Below, in pieces: positions 26,884 through 35,567 of a stretch of 64,000 nt of DNA. The notes beneath the pieces were generated by a model. The model ran no database searches. It was given only the letters and a program-made list of their open reading frames with translations, and was not told the origin of the DNA. A program made the position numbers and the translations under genes. Positions within the stretch are counted from its first letter, which is position 1. Each line of letters opens with the position of its first letter. Source of the stretch: Paenibacillus peoriae (lineage in GTDB: Bacteria; Bacillota; Bacilli; Paenibacillales; Paenibacillaceae); NCBI RefSeq assembly GCF_022531965.1, contig NZ_CP092831.1, positions 5,303,001 through 5,367,000 on the forward strand, written 5' to 3'.

Positions 26884-27348
26884 GTGTATTGGTTTCATTT
26901 TAGTTCCGATTTGCTGATGCCATTGTTCAGCTTGATTGGACTGCTACTCATCTATTTTGGATTCAGAACGATCCGTCGTCATCGTTATCGCAAACGCCAC
27001 TGGGTCCGTACCAAAGGGCAAATCGTAGATGCACATATCGAAGTAGACATTGATGTCGTTCCCTTTGACCGAGATGATCTAGTAGATACTAGCTACACCC
27101 GCCGATTAAAGGTGCGCTTCTATACAGCTTCAGGTGAAGCCGTAGAATTCTGGAATCCTTATAGCACCAACCTAAGCCTCAACCGGGTTGGCAGCAAGAT
27201 TAAGGTATTATACAATCCATCCAACCCTCGGGACGCCCGAATTGCAGGCGGTATAAATGGTGCAGGCTGTCTGGCCTTTATGCTATTTTTGATCGGTGTT
27301 CCCTTTGCTTTGAGCGGGGTGTTCGCTGTATTGAAGTTTTTCCTCTAA
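26884..27348 (+). CDS. DUF3592-type membrane protein
   Basis: A protein of about 154 residues with a membrane helix at the N-terminus (LLMPLFSLIGLLLIYFGF), a soluble beta-rich middle part and a C-terminal helix (GCLAFMLFLIGVPFALSGVF). This layout, together with the VLYNPSNPRDARI segment, is typical of DUF3592 proteins; function unknown. The first ordinary start codon in frame is GTG at 26884, but the only ribosome site (AAAGGAG, 26850-26856) is 27 bases upstream. In-frame ATC/ATT codons at 26863 and 26866 are at normal distance, so a rare start codon is possible. Confidence 0.75.
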   Translation: MYWFHFSSDLLMPLFSLIGLLLIYFGFRTIRRHRYRKRHWVRTKGQIVDAHIEVDIDVVPFDRDDLVDTSYTRRLKVRFYTASGEAVEFWNPYSTNLSLNRVGSKIKVLYNPSNPRDARIAGGINGAGCLAFMLFLIGVPFALSGVFAVLKFFL

Positions 27349-27359
27349 CAAGGATTGGG

Positions 27360-27974
27360 TCACATACTGGTAATGAAATTTATCGCCATATAAATGGCCA
27401 AGCCTAAAATAATCAGGGCCGATATTTTGTTGAGCACAGTCCCAAACTTCCCTTCTGAATCCATACGTCCCACGAGACGCCCCGCCGTTGCCAGACCAAT
27501 AAACCATATCCAAGATACGGACACGGCGGCTAGACCAAAGGCCCAGCGTTCCCCACCGTCATATTGAAGGGAGCTGGTTCCAATTACGCCAACCGTGTCA
27601 AGTATGGCATGTGGATTCAATAGCGATACGGAAGCAGCAAAAATCATCTGTTGTTTCGGCCGCATTGGCTGACTTTCTTCCGAAGAAGCTGCCTTCGATC
27701 TCCATAAAGTCCAGGCCATATACAGCAGAAACAAACAGCCCGCCGCATAGAGTACGTTCGTGAGCCATAGAAATTGCTGCAAAATAAGAGATACGCCCCC
27801 AACCGCAAGCGTAATCAGGATTGTGTCACAGACACCCGCCGTAATGACAGCAGGCAGTGCATTGCGAAACCGCGACTGGGACGCCCCTTGATTAAACACA
27901 AATACATTCTGTACTCCCAAAGGCAAAATCAAACCCAGCGCCAATAAAACAGCATGGATAATAGCTTCCAGCAT
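27360..27974 (-). CDS. LysE/ArgO-family amino acid exporter
   Basis: A 204-residue membrane protein with six predicted helices. The family's N-terminal pattern is clear: LALGLILPLGVQNVFVFNQG (residues 11-30), and later SLLNPHAILDTVGVIG, the second conserved motif. LysE/ArgO proteins export basic amino acids; the close match to the PLGVQN version favours arginine/lysine export. It is convergent with the DUF3592 gene and lies downstream of mobA. Confidence 0.9.
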   Translation of the reverse strand: MLEAIIHAVLLALGLILPLGVQNVFVFNQGASQSRFRNALPAVITAGVCDTILITLAVGGVSLILQQFLWLTNVLYAAGCLFLLYMAWTLWRSKAASSEESQPMRPKQQMIFAASVSLLNPHAILDTVGVIGTSSLQYDGGERWAFGLAAVSVSWIWFIGLATAGRLVGRMDSEGKFGTVLNKISALIILGLAIYMAINFITSM

Positions 27975-28059
27975 AAATATATTCCCCCAAATTTAACCCA
28001 TTATATTTCTCTGGTATTTTCTCTCCTAAATAGTCCTCGAACAGGAAGCTTGTACGTGC

Positions 28060-28740
28060 CTAATCCTCTTGCATTTCCTTTAAATTCTTCACGCTCTGCG
28101 TGGTCTGTTTTATACTATGCTTCAACTGCTCTATAGCAAGCTGGTAGTCCTGCGGATTGTTCATATTGAACACGGCCTTATGCCACATGTCCTCACTCAC
28201 TCCCGGCAAATCTTCTACTGTCGCATAACGAACGTTCAGCTTGTCCAACCAATCGGTGAGACGAAGCCGTCCACTACGCAAACATTCCTCGGCAGACGGT
28301 AGCACGCTCCGATGGTATACAGCCAGCAACGGGTGTATACGTCCATCCATAGAAGGTATCACTGCTTGCAATGCTGGTTCCCTCGTTCCTTGCAACTCCG
28401 TCCACTTCTTAGTTACAGCGAGCAGATCATGTAGCACCTCTGGCTGTACAAAGGGCATATCACAAGCGACAACCATCCCCCACTCCGTAGTAGATGCAGA
28501 TAATCCTGCATGGATACCGCTCAAGGGCCCCATGCCCCGAAAAACATCAGACACAGTTTCCATACCACTCAGGCCATATCCTTGGTTGTCACGAGTGACT
28601 ACTACAACCCGCTGGGCCGCCTGCTGCAATGTAGTATACATCCGTTCAAGCATAGTGGCTCCATCAATCTCAAGCAGAGCCTTATCCTGTCCCATTCGTC
28701 TGGAACGTCCTCCTGCGACGATAATACCAGTCACTTTCAC
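28060..28740 (-). CDS. mobA: Molybdenum cofactor guanylyltransferase
   Basis: Attaches GMP to molybdopterin, making the MGD cofactor for DMSO-reductase-family enzymes. The 226-residue product starts MKVTGIIVAGGRSRRMGQDK, the nucleotide-binding loop of the family, followed by ACDMPFVQPEV near residue 90. The GTG at 28740 has GGAGG eight bases upstream; upstream in-frame starts lack this. No other moa/moe gene is nearby, but a (broken) molybdopterin oxidoreductase gene lies 7 kb away. Confidence 0.93.
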   Translation of the reverse strand: MKVTGIIVAGGRSRRMGQDKALLEIDGATMLERMYTTLQQAAQRVVVVTRDNQGYGLSGMETVSDVFRGMGPLSGIHAGLSASTTEWGMVVACDMPFVQPEVLHDLLAVTKKWTELQGTREPALQAVIPSMDGRIHPLLAVYHRSVLPSAEECLRSGRLRLTDWLDKLNVRYATVEDLPGVSEDMWHKAVFNMNNPQDYQLAIEQLKHSIKQTTQSVKNLKEMQED

Positions 28741-28836
28741 AAATATGCCCTCCTTTTTTTCTGAAAACAATTGCAAATGTGCATCATGAATTTTTTGAAC
28801 AAAATTTAATTATTACATAATTGTTAATTAATTGGT

Positions 28837-28865
28837 TTGTTAACCCTTTCAACACATGATACATT
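28837..28865 (+). promoter_or_regulatory. Predicted promoter of the MFS gene
   Basis: TTGTTA and TACATT separated by 17 bases, about 75 bases before the TTG start at 28939. Confidence 0.35.
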
Positions 28866-28938
28866 GGAATAAAGAACCTCCCCACAGACCGGCATCGATG
28901 CGTAGTTCTCTATCGGGCTAAGAAAGGAATGGCTTGTC

Positions 28939-30147
28939 TTGCAAAAGAGAGAAATTCAAGAGACTCCTCTATATTCCTTAAAACTGTATAATTTTTTTCT
29001 ATATGGAGCTATGGTCATTTTCTCCAGCTTCTTCCCGTTGTATCTGCAAGATATCGGCATGGACAAGCTGGAGATCGGGAGTCTGATGGCCATCGGACCT
29101 TTTGTATCCGTATTCGCGAACCCTTTTTGGGGCTATACAAGCGACCGGAGCCGTAACCTCCGACGTATTCTGCTATTTATGATTATAGGTACATTGTTAT
29201 TGTTGCAAGCTTTATTTCATGTCCATACGTATATCATGATTTATGTGTCGATGATTGGTTTTTATTTTTTTCAAAGCCCTTTATTTGCCCAAAGCAACAG
29301 CCTGATTCTCAGCTATATTGAGGGCACAGACCGGAAATTTGGCTCATTCCGTATATGGGGCTCCTTCGGCTGGGCTGTGACAGCAGCAGTTGCCGGCATC
29401 GTTATTGACCAAACGGGGATATCCAGCATATCCACCATCTTTACAGTACTTCTTCTAGCTGCATTGATCTGCACCTTGTCGATTCCACCACTGAAAAGCA
29501 CTGTGGAGACAGCAACCATCCATTTGCGCGGCTTTGGCAGTGTTTTAATGAACGGATACTTTATATCCTTTATTTTATTGGGCATCCTTGTATCCATCCC
29601 GAATTCGATCAATAGCGCCTTTATGTCCCTGTACATCACCGAGCTGGGTGGGTCCAAACAGATGCTTGGTTTTGCTGTTTTTATGTCATCGGTATTCGAA
29701 ATTATTGTATTTTTGCTGTTTGATCGCTTCTTGAAGAAAAAGATGACCGTGATGGTAGGTTGTTTGGCACTCGTCAGTTTGCTGTTTGCCTTACGGTGGG
29801 AACTGATGGCTCTGGCCACAGACCCGATTCAGATCGTGTTTATTCAGGCACTTCATTGCGTCACCTTCGGTGGATACTTCTATGTAGGCACCCAGTTGAC
29901 CGTCCTATTTACCCCTGCAGCATACCGATCATCCGGACAGGCCGTATATACCTTGACCTGGAGTGGTATATCCGGTATCGTAGCAGGTTTTGCGGGAGGT
30001 TGGCTATTCCAGAACTTTGGTGGAGAAATGATGTACCATGCAGGGGTCTTTTTCGCCCTACTTGGCTCTGCGGGATTTTCCATTATGTGGTACATGCTGT
30101 ACAAGAACGGTTATCAGCCAGGACTGCCAGCGGGCACAAACGAATAG
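28939..30147 (+). CDS. MFS transporter (MFS_1_like / PPP-type)
   Basis: A 402-residue, twelve-helix transporter. The first loop motif appears as PFWGYTSDRSRNLRRIL (residues about 65-81), and DRKFGSFRIWGSFGWAV (around 133-149) is typical of the LacY/PPP-like subgroup that includes nucleoside and phenylpropionate carriers. The TTG start is preceded by AAAGGA ten bases upstream. Substrate unknown. It is divergent from mobA. Confidence 0.88.
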   Translation: MQKREIQETPLYSLKLYNFFLYGAMVIFSSFFPLYLQDIGMDKLEIGSLMAIGPFVSVFANPFWGYTSDRSRNLRRILLFMIIGTLLLLQALFHVHTYIMIYVSMIGFYFFQSPLFAQSNSLILSYIEGTDRKFGSFRIWGSFGWAVTAAVAGIVIDQTGISSISTIFTVLLLAALICTLSIPPLKSTVETATIHLRGFGSVLMNGYFISFILLGILVSIPNSINSAFMSLYITELGGSKQMLGFAVFMSSVFEIIVFLLFDRFLKKKMTVMVGCLALVSLLFALRWELMALATDPIQIVFIQALHCVTFGGYFYVGTQLTVLFTPAAYRSSGQAVYTLTWSGISGIVAGFAGGWLFQNFGGEMMYHAGVFFALLGSAGFSIMWYMLYKNGYQPGLPAGTNE

Positions 30148-30243
30148 AAAATGCCCCTTAACTACACTAGAGGAATGAGGTATCCCCTCTTCCCTTCTGG
30201 CTTGTTAGCAAGTATCGTCAAATGTATAAAGAGCGCGCATGCG

Positions 30244-30280
30244 TAAAATAAAGGAGTCTGCCAACGGCAGACTCCTTTTC
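30244..30280. terminator. Bidirectional terminator between the MFS gene and glnS
   Basis: AAGGAGTCTGCC-AAC-GGCAGACTCCTT is a perfect 12-bp stem with T-rich flanks on both strands. Confidence 0.85.
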
Positions 30281-30326
30281 AACTGGTCGCACGAAGCTAC
30301 CATCTCTCCCACATTTTCCAACCAGC

Positions 30327-32006
30327 CTATTGCTTAGGCAATTGGAAAGAGCTTTTCAACGATACAACACGGTTAAATACAGGCTGGCCCGGTTTGGAAA
30401 GCTTCGGATCGACACTGAAATAACCATGACGGAAAAATTGGAACTTATCCTGTGATTGAGCTTCTTTCATGTTCGGCTCAACATAGCCATGAGCAATTTC
30501 CAAAGAGTTCGGATTCAATTGATCAAGGAATGTTTTTTCCGATGCATCCTCTTCAATCTCTTCCGTGTCCTCTGCGTTAATCAAAGGCTCATACAAACGG
30601 AATTCGGCAGGAACCGCTTGAGTAGCCTCTACCCAGTGGATCGTGCCTTTCACTTTACGTCCAGTAAAGCCTGATCCGCTCTTGGTTTCTACATCATAGG
30701 TACAGTGGATTTCCGTTACATTTCCGTCTGCGTCCTTAATCACATCGTTGCATTTAATGAAGTAAGCATGTTTGAGACGTACTTCATTACCAGGGAACAA
30801 ACGGAAGTATTTGCTCGGCGGATTCTCCATGAAGTCCTCACGCTCGATATAAATTTCCCGGGAAAACGGAATTTGACGTGTACCGAGTTCCGGATTTTCC
30901 GTATTATTTTCCGCCTCCAGCATTTCAACTTGTCCTTCAGGATAGTTTGTGATAACCACCTTCAACGGATCTATGACTGCCATGGTGCGAGGTGCCTTAA
31001 GCTTCAAATCCTCACGTACAAAATGCTCCAGCACCTGCAAATCGATGACTCCGTAGGCTTTGGAAATGCCTGTCTCATATACGAAGCTGCGGATGGCCTC
31101 CGGCGTGTAGCCGCGACGACGTAAACCGGAAATCGTCGGCATACGCGGATCATCCCAACCATCTACGTGCTTTTCATCGACCAGAAGCTTGAGCTTACGT
31201 TTGCTGGTTACGGTTTGAGACAGGTTCAGCCGCCCAAATTCGTATTGGTGCGGTACCTTTTCCATCTCACATTCAGCTACAACCCAATCGTATAGCGGGC
31301 GCTGATCTTCGAATTCCAGCGAACAGAGTGAGTGCGTTACTCCCTCAATCGCATCTTCCAGCGGATGAGCATAGGAGTACATTGGATAGATACACCATGT
31401 GTCACCTGTATTGTGATGTGCTGTGTGTGAAATACGGTAAATAATCGGATCACGTAAATTAATGTTTCCCGAAGCCATATCAATTTTGGCACGCAGCACC
31501 TTTTCACCATTTTGGTATTTGCCTGCACGCATCTCTTCAAACAGCTTCAGATTATCTTCCACACTGCGATCCCGATAAGGACTATTTTGCCCCGGTTCGG
31601 TCAGTGTGCCACGAGTTTCACGGATTTGGTCCGCGCTTTGATCATCCACATAAGCTTTACCCTTTTGGATCAGCAGGATGGCACGCTTGTACATTTCTTC
31701 GAAATAATTGGAGGCAAAGTGTTTTTCCTCCCATTCATAACCGAGCCACTTCACGTCCTCTTGAATGGAGTTCACGTATTCCGTGTCTTCCTTCGCCGGA
31801 TTGGTGTCGTCAAAACGCAGATTGGTGCGTCCTCCGAATTCATCTCCTAACGAGAAATTGATCCAGATAGCTTTGGCATGTCCAATATGCAAATATCCGT
31901 TTGGTTCAGGCGGAAATCGTGTAACAACCTCCTTTACCTTACCCGTACGTAGATCTTCTTCAATAACATTTTTAATAAAATTGGGGGGAGTGATCGGCTT
32001 CTCCAC
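30327..32006 (-). CDS. glnS: Glutaminyl-tRNA synthetase
   Basis: Charges tRNA-Gln with glutamine directly. The 559-residue product shows the HIGH-type motif [16 protein letters not shown] (about residues 32-47), the KMSKS-type loop [11 protein letters not shown] (about 268-278) and the two C-terminal anticodon-binding barrels. The GTG at 32006 has AAAGG nine bases upstream; an ATG 13 codons earlier has no site. Most Bacillota lack GlnRS and use GatCAB transamidation, so this gene probably entered the Paenibacillus lineage by transfer (family knowledge; source not determined). Confidence 0.96.
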   Translation of the reverse strand: MEKPITPPNFIKNVIEEDLRTGKVKEVVTRFPPEPNGYLHIGHAKAIWINFSLGDEFGGRTNLRFDDTNPAKEDTEYVNSIQEDVKWLGYEWEEKHFASNYFEEMYKRAILLIQKGKAYVDDQSADQIRETRGTLTEPGQNSPYRDRSVEDNLKLFEEMRAGKYQNGEKVLRAKIDMASGNINLRDPIIYRISHTAHHNTGDTWCIYPMYSYAHPLEDAIEGVTHSLCSLEFEDQRPLYDWVVAECEMEKVPHQYEFGRLNLSQTVTSKRKLKLLVDEKHVDGWDDPRMPTISGLRRRGYTPEAIRSFVYETGISKAYGVIDLQVLEHFVREDLKLKAPRTMAVIDPLKVVITNYPEGQVEMLEAENNTENPELGTRQIPFSREIYIEREDFMENPPSKYFRLFPGNEVRLKHAYFIKCNDVIKDADGNVTEIHCTYDVETKSGSGFTGRKVKGTIHWVEATQAVPAEFRLYEPLINAEDTEEIEEDASEKTFLDQLNPNSLEIAHGYVEPNMKEAQSQDKFQFFRHGYFSVDPKLSKPGQPVFNRVVSLKSSFQLPKQ

Positions 32007-32213
32007 GCTAATCAACCTTTCTTCCGTATAATCTGTGTAAAACATGTTCCCTTAAATATACCCTTTCACACCGCATAACTCAATAAAATGAAAATCCTTA
32101 TGCTCTCTTCAGCAAAAAAAGTGACAAGTTATGAAAAAGAGTTAACATTTTCGGCAAATAAATTCGTTATAGTGTATATATCTTTTATTTTGCCCGGAAA
32201 AGGAGACCCACCC

Positions 32214-32939
32214 GTGTTTAAGCTGCTCATTGTGATCCTGCTGTCTATGCTTTTGTCCTCTTCCGTCATGACTTCCGGCCATCCTTCACCGGACCCGGTG
32301 AACGGAACTGTACAATCTCGTCCACTAGCCAGCGCTCCAGAAGACTCATCCGTCCGCTTATATGCTGTTAGTCCGTCACAGGGATTATTCCATTCAGCTG
32401 TATTGGAAATCGGCCAACAACGCCACACATTCCGATGGTCGGGCTCGGCAGATATTTCCACCGCACCACAATTATATTATAGGGATGTGAACGGGGATGG
32501 TGTGCGTGAAGCCGTCGTGGTCCTCACGCGTGCCTCGGGAACGGGTGTCGAATTGCAGGAGTTGCATATTGTTAACGCACGGACGATGGGAGAATATGCA
32601 GTCGAATCGGCAGCAGATGCTGTGTCCCAGCGCGTTCACAGCTCAGTGGAGCCACGTGACCACAACCGCCAGGTTCATATTGCTGTCACGATTGACGGTG
32701 TCACACACACGATGGACCCTAAAGCATCAGTATTTTACGATGATCCAGCCCAATTTACAAAGCATCTCGATTTTAGCTCTGTCGTAATGTATGATGCCGA
32801 ACAGCTTCCTCTGCAAGCCACTGTATCTGGCAGTGTATCCCCAACCGAATTTGTAGGGGATTTGGATCTGAGATATGTATACGAGCATGAACGGTTCCGG
32901 GTGGGACCTATTGAATTTGAAGCTTCCTCTCCCTTTTGA
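32214..32939 (+). CDS. Putative secreted protein with an FG-GAP/VCBS-like segment
   Basis: A 241-residue protein not recognised as a named family. A signal peptide (FKLLIVILLSMLLSSSV) is followed by a beta-rich region with RDVNGDGVREAVVVLTRASG (about residues 92-111), a calcium-type DxNxDG repeat as in FG-GAP proteins. The GTG at 32214 has GGAGA eight bases upstream and gives a clean signal peptide; an ATG 42 codons earlier would bury it. Exported protein of unknown role, divergent from glnS. Confidence 0.75.
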   Translation: MFKLLIVILLSMLLSSSVMTSGHPSPDPVNGTVQSRPLASAPEDSSVRLYAVSPSQGLFHSAVLEIGQQRHTFRWSGSADISTAPQLYYRDVNGDGVREAVVVLTRASGTGVELQELHIVNARTMGEYAVESAADAVSQRVHSSVEPRDHNRQVHIAVTIDGVTHTMDPKASVFYDDPAQFTKHLDFSSVVMYDAEQLPLQATVSGSVSPTEFVGDLDLRYVYEHERFRVGPIEFEASSPF

Positions 32940-33023
32940 CGACTCTCGCAGAATAAGGTAGCATGGGATTAAATGCTAGACTGGCTGGTTTAGCGATTTT
33001 CCGAGTGAAAGAGGGGATCAATC

Positions 33024-33572
33024 ATGTTTACATATGCGTTGGACGAACGCACAGTCCTTCGGCCGCTCACCAAGGAGCATGTGCAGCCTCTGTTTGAGCT
33101 GATCGAAATGTCCCGTGACCGCCTGCGTCAATGGCTTCCATGGGTAGACTCTACCACGGAAATCAGCCACACAGAGCAGTTCGTGCAGGGCGCCTTGAAA
33201 CAAGCCGCAGAGAACGGTAGTCTGACCGCCGGAATTTGGATAGACAACGAGCTTGCTGGCATCATCAGCTACCATGAGATCAATTGGACTCACCGCTCCG
33301 TTAGCATCGGATACTGGCTTGGACACGGGTACGAAGGACAAGGTCTAATGACCAGCGCCTGCCGCGTATTCGTTGAATATGCTTTGATGGAGCTGGACTT
33401 GCATCGGGTCGAAATCCGCTCTGCAACGACGAACCGCCGCAGCCGCGGTATTCCGGAACGTTTGGGCTTTGTGCTCGAAGGCATTGTACGCGAAGCGGAA
33501 TTGCTGCCCGACGGCTACATGAACCACGCAGTGTACGGTATGCTCCAAAATGAATGGAAGCAACTTCGGTAA
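33024..33572 (+). CDS. RimJ/RimL-type GNAT acetyltransferase
   Basis: A 182-residue acetyltransferase. LRPLTKEHVQPLFELIEMSR at the N-terminus, SIGYWLGHGYEGQGLMTSAC (acetyl-CoA loop, about 95-114) and LHRVEIRSATTNRRSRGIPERLGF are standard for the RimL/YdaF branch, which acetylates ribosomal-protein N-termini or small molecules. Substrate not determinable. GAGGGG precedes the ATG. Confidence 0.92.
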   Translation: MFTYALDERTVLRPLTKEHVQPLFELIEMSRDRLRQWLPWVDSTTEISHTEQFVQGALKQAAENGSLTAGIWIDNELAGIISYHEINWTHRSVSIGYWLGHGYEGQGLMTSACRVFVEYALMELDLHRVEIRSATTNRRSRGIPERLGFVLEGIVREAELLPDGYMNHAVYGMLQNEWKQLR

Positions 33573-33584
33573 TATTGTATTGTA

Positions 33585-33624
33585 CAACAACGCCGCAGAC
33601 CTGATCAGGTCTGCGGCGTTGTTG
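33585..33624. terminator. 40-bp perfect palindrome serving as convergent terminator
   Basis: Positions 33585-33604 are the exact reverse complement of 33605-33624, with no unpaired loop. It lies between two convergent acetyltransferase genes and is followed by T-rich sequence, so a bidirectional terminator is likely. Confidence 0.75.
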
Positions 33625-33671
33625 GTTTAGGCCGGACATAAAAGCGAATATTGCTGTCTATAGCCTCCCGC

Positions 33672-34166
33672 CTATTTTAAGAAATAGGCCATTAACACAT
33701 CATCTACGAATTGGCCTGCTATGTAAAACTCCTCATGCAAACGTCCTTCAATCGCGAAACCACTTTTTTCATAAAACATAAGGGCTTCCGTGTTGCATGA
33801 GAGTACACGCAAACTCAACTTGCGTATGCCCTCGGCGGCTGCAAAGTCCTTCATGGAGTTCATGAGTGCCGTCCCAATACCTTTGCGATGATAAGCTGGA
33901 TGTACAGCTATATTTATTTCGAGTACATGACAATTACTAGCCAACAGCGTTGGAGGACGAAATCCAATATACCCGCAGAGTACTTCCTGTTCGATGGCGA
34001 CCAGTTGAGAGCCTGGAGGCGTATTACGCAGAAACTCCCCGCGCGACTTCCAGGACAGCGAAGCGGGAGCCGTGCGTTCATTCCATACCAATTCATCCAG
34101 CGCAATCAGATCAGGAGCATCCTTCATCTCCGAATGACGTATCGTCAAGAGTTGACTTGTAAACAA
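33672..34166 (-). CDS. GNAT-family N-acetyltransferase
   Basis: A 164-residue acetyltransferase with EINIAVHPAYHRKGIGTALM (acetyl-CoA loop RKGIGTALM, about residues 97-105) and the motif LRVLSCNTEALMFYEKSGFA near 128. This pattern is common to PhnO/RimI-like enzymes; substrate unknown. It starts with TTG preceded by AGGA. Convergent with the RimL-type gene. Confidence 0.9.
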   Translation of the reverse strand: MFTSQLLTIRHSEMKDAPDLIALDELVWNERTAPASLSWKSRGEFLRNTPPGSQLVAIEQEVLCGYIGFRPPTLLASNCHVLEINIAVHPAYHRKGIGTALMNSMKDFAAAEGIRKLSLRVLSCNTEALMFYEKSGFAIEGRLHEEFYIAGQFVDDVLMAYFLK

Positions 34167-34270
34167 TTCCTTTCAATCCTTCCTGTGAAGGCTTTCCTGA
34201 AGCAATAACTACAATCATCCGTCACTTATTGTACCATAATTACAGCATAATACTGCATTTTTATTAGGAC

Positions 34271-35521
34271 TTAAGAACTGGGAACATCCGCCTTGGACGT
34301 CATAGTATTCAAAGTATCCGAATGATGCCGGTAACGGTTCAACCAGCTATGCAGGACGAAAAACAGGATCGACAACACCGCTACGCCTGATGCCAGCCAA
34401 AGTGTAGGCGGTAACCCACCGCCATCATACAACTTCCCCATAATATAAGGCCCCATTACCCGTCCGGCTGCGCCAATGCCCCCCACAAGCCCAATGTAAA
34501 AGGGTGCACCCCGACCTCCATGATCAGACAGGAATGCTGGAACCGCAGGTGCAATCAGCATTTCTCCCAGGGTCGCCAGAACCATAGCGAATATCATTCC
34601 AGTATAGTTCTGTGTGCCCAGCATGACAATATAAGCCGCCAAATAAAATCCTCCGGCCCATGTCATTTGCGTTGAAGCGTGATGAGCGTACAGTCGTTTT
34701 ATCCAAAAAATAATGGGTTGTGCGGCAAAAATAAGGATACCATTCAGTGTCCATAGTAACCCATACATCGTTTTAGGCAAGCCCTGCTCAATAATATGGG
34801 GGGACACTCCTGTATTCCAGATCGAATTGCCGAACCATAAAAAAAGCGAGCCTAATCCTACAAAGAGATACAGCCTGGTATCACGAAACAGCAATCGAGC
34901 TGGGATTTCCTCTCTTTTCTTCACAGACTTGCTGAGCTGTACTTCCCCCTCTTCCCGATCCACCCTGCTTAGATAAGACCAGAAGAATCCGGCAAATACC
35001 GCAGAAGTCACCCCGTTCATCACAAAGCTGAGCTGATAGGAAAGATCCGCCAGCACGCCACTCAATCCCGTACCCACTGCAACCCCAATATTGTTAGCGA
35101 CATAAATAATATTAAACAGCTCTCCACGACGGTCAGCGAAACGAAAACCTACAAACGCCTGAATCGCAGGCACAGATACAACATTAAAAAAACCGATAAA
35201 ACCCATCATGATGACAAACGCTACCCAATGACCACTGGTAAATGGAAGCGTGAGAAGTCCCAGCGCGTTCATCGCGAGTGAGCCAACAATCAGTTTCTTG
35301 GCTCCAATACGGTGATAGAGGGCTCCGCCCAACACTTGACCAAAAATTCCGCCCAGAGACTGCACTAAAATCGCAATTCCTGCATCTCCCATACTACGGT
35401 TTAGCTCGTCAAACACATACATGCTAACCAACGGCCACATCAGGGAACTTCCAGCAGAATTAATCAGGCTGGCAATGAGAAACACTTTCACTTCTTTCGG
35501 ATAAGACTCCAACCATTTCAT
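34271..35521 (-). CDS. MFS transporter
   Basis: A 416-residue, twelve-helix MFS protein. Loop motif A is recognisable as GGALYHRIGAKKLIVGS (about residues 63-79), and RFADRRGELFNIIYVANNIGVAVG is typical of drug and sugar efflux members (YfmO/YttB-like). The ATG at 35521 has GGAG 11 bases upstream; an ATG 14 codons earlier would overlap the upstream gene end without a site. It follows the broken oxidoreductase gene on the same strand. Confidence 0.88.
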   Translation of the reverse strand: MKWLESYPKEVKVFLIASLINSAGSSLMWPLVSMYVFDELNRSMGDAGIAILVQSLGGIFGQVLGGALYHRIGAKKLIVGSLAMNALGLLTLPFTSGHWVAFVIMMGFIGFFNVVSVPAIQAFVGFRFADRRGELFNIIYVANNIGVAVGTGLSGVLADLSYQLSFVMNGVTSAVFAGFFWSYLSRVDREEGEVQLSKSVKKREEIPARLLFRDTRLYLFVGLGSLFLWFGNSIWNTGVSPHIIEQGLPKTMYGLLWTLNGILIFAAQPIIFWIKRLYAHHASTQMTWAGGFYLAAYIVMLGTQNYTGMIFAMVLATLGEMLIAPAVPAFLSDHGGRGAPFYIGLVGGIGAAGRVMGPYIMGKLYDGGGLPPTLWLASGVAVLSILFFVLHSWLNRYRHHSDTLNTMTSKADVPSS

Positions 35522-35567
35522 ATCTTTTGTTTCTCCTTTTGCATCTGACGCCATAAAAGGCATAATC

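Noticed and set aside
32142..32173. TTAACA/TATAGT promoter for the secreted FG-GAP-like protein
   Set aside because: The spacing is 20 bases, too long for a convincing sigma-A promoter.
32007..32213. T-box leader for glnS
   Set aside because: No conserved T-box sequence or specifier stem was found in the short upstream region.
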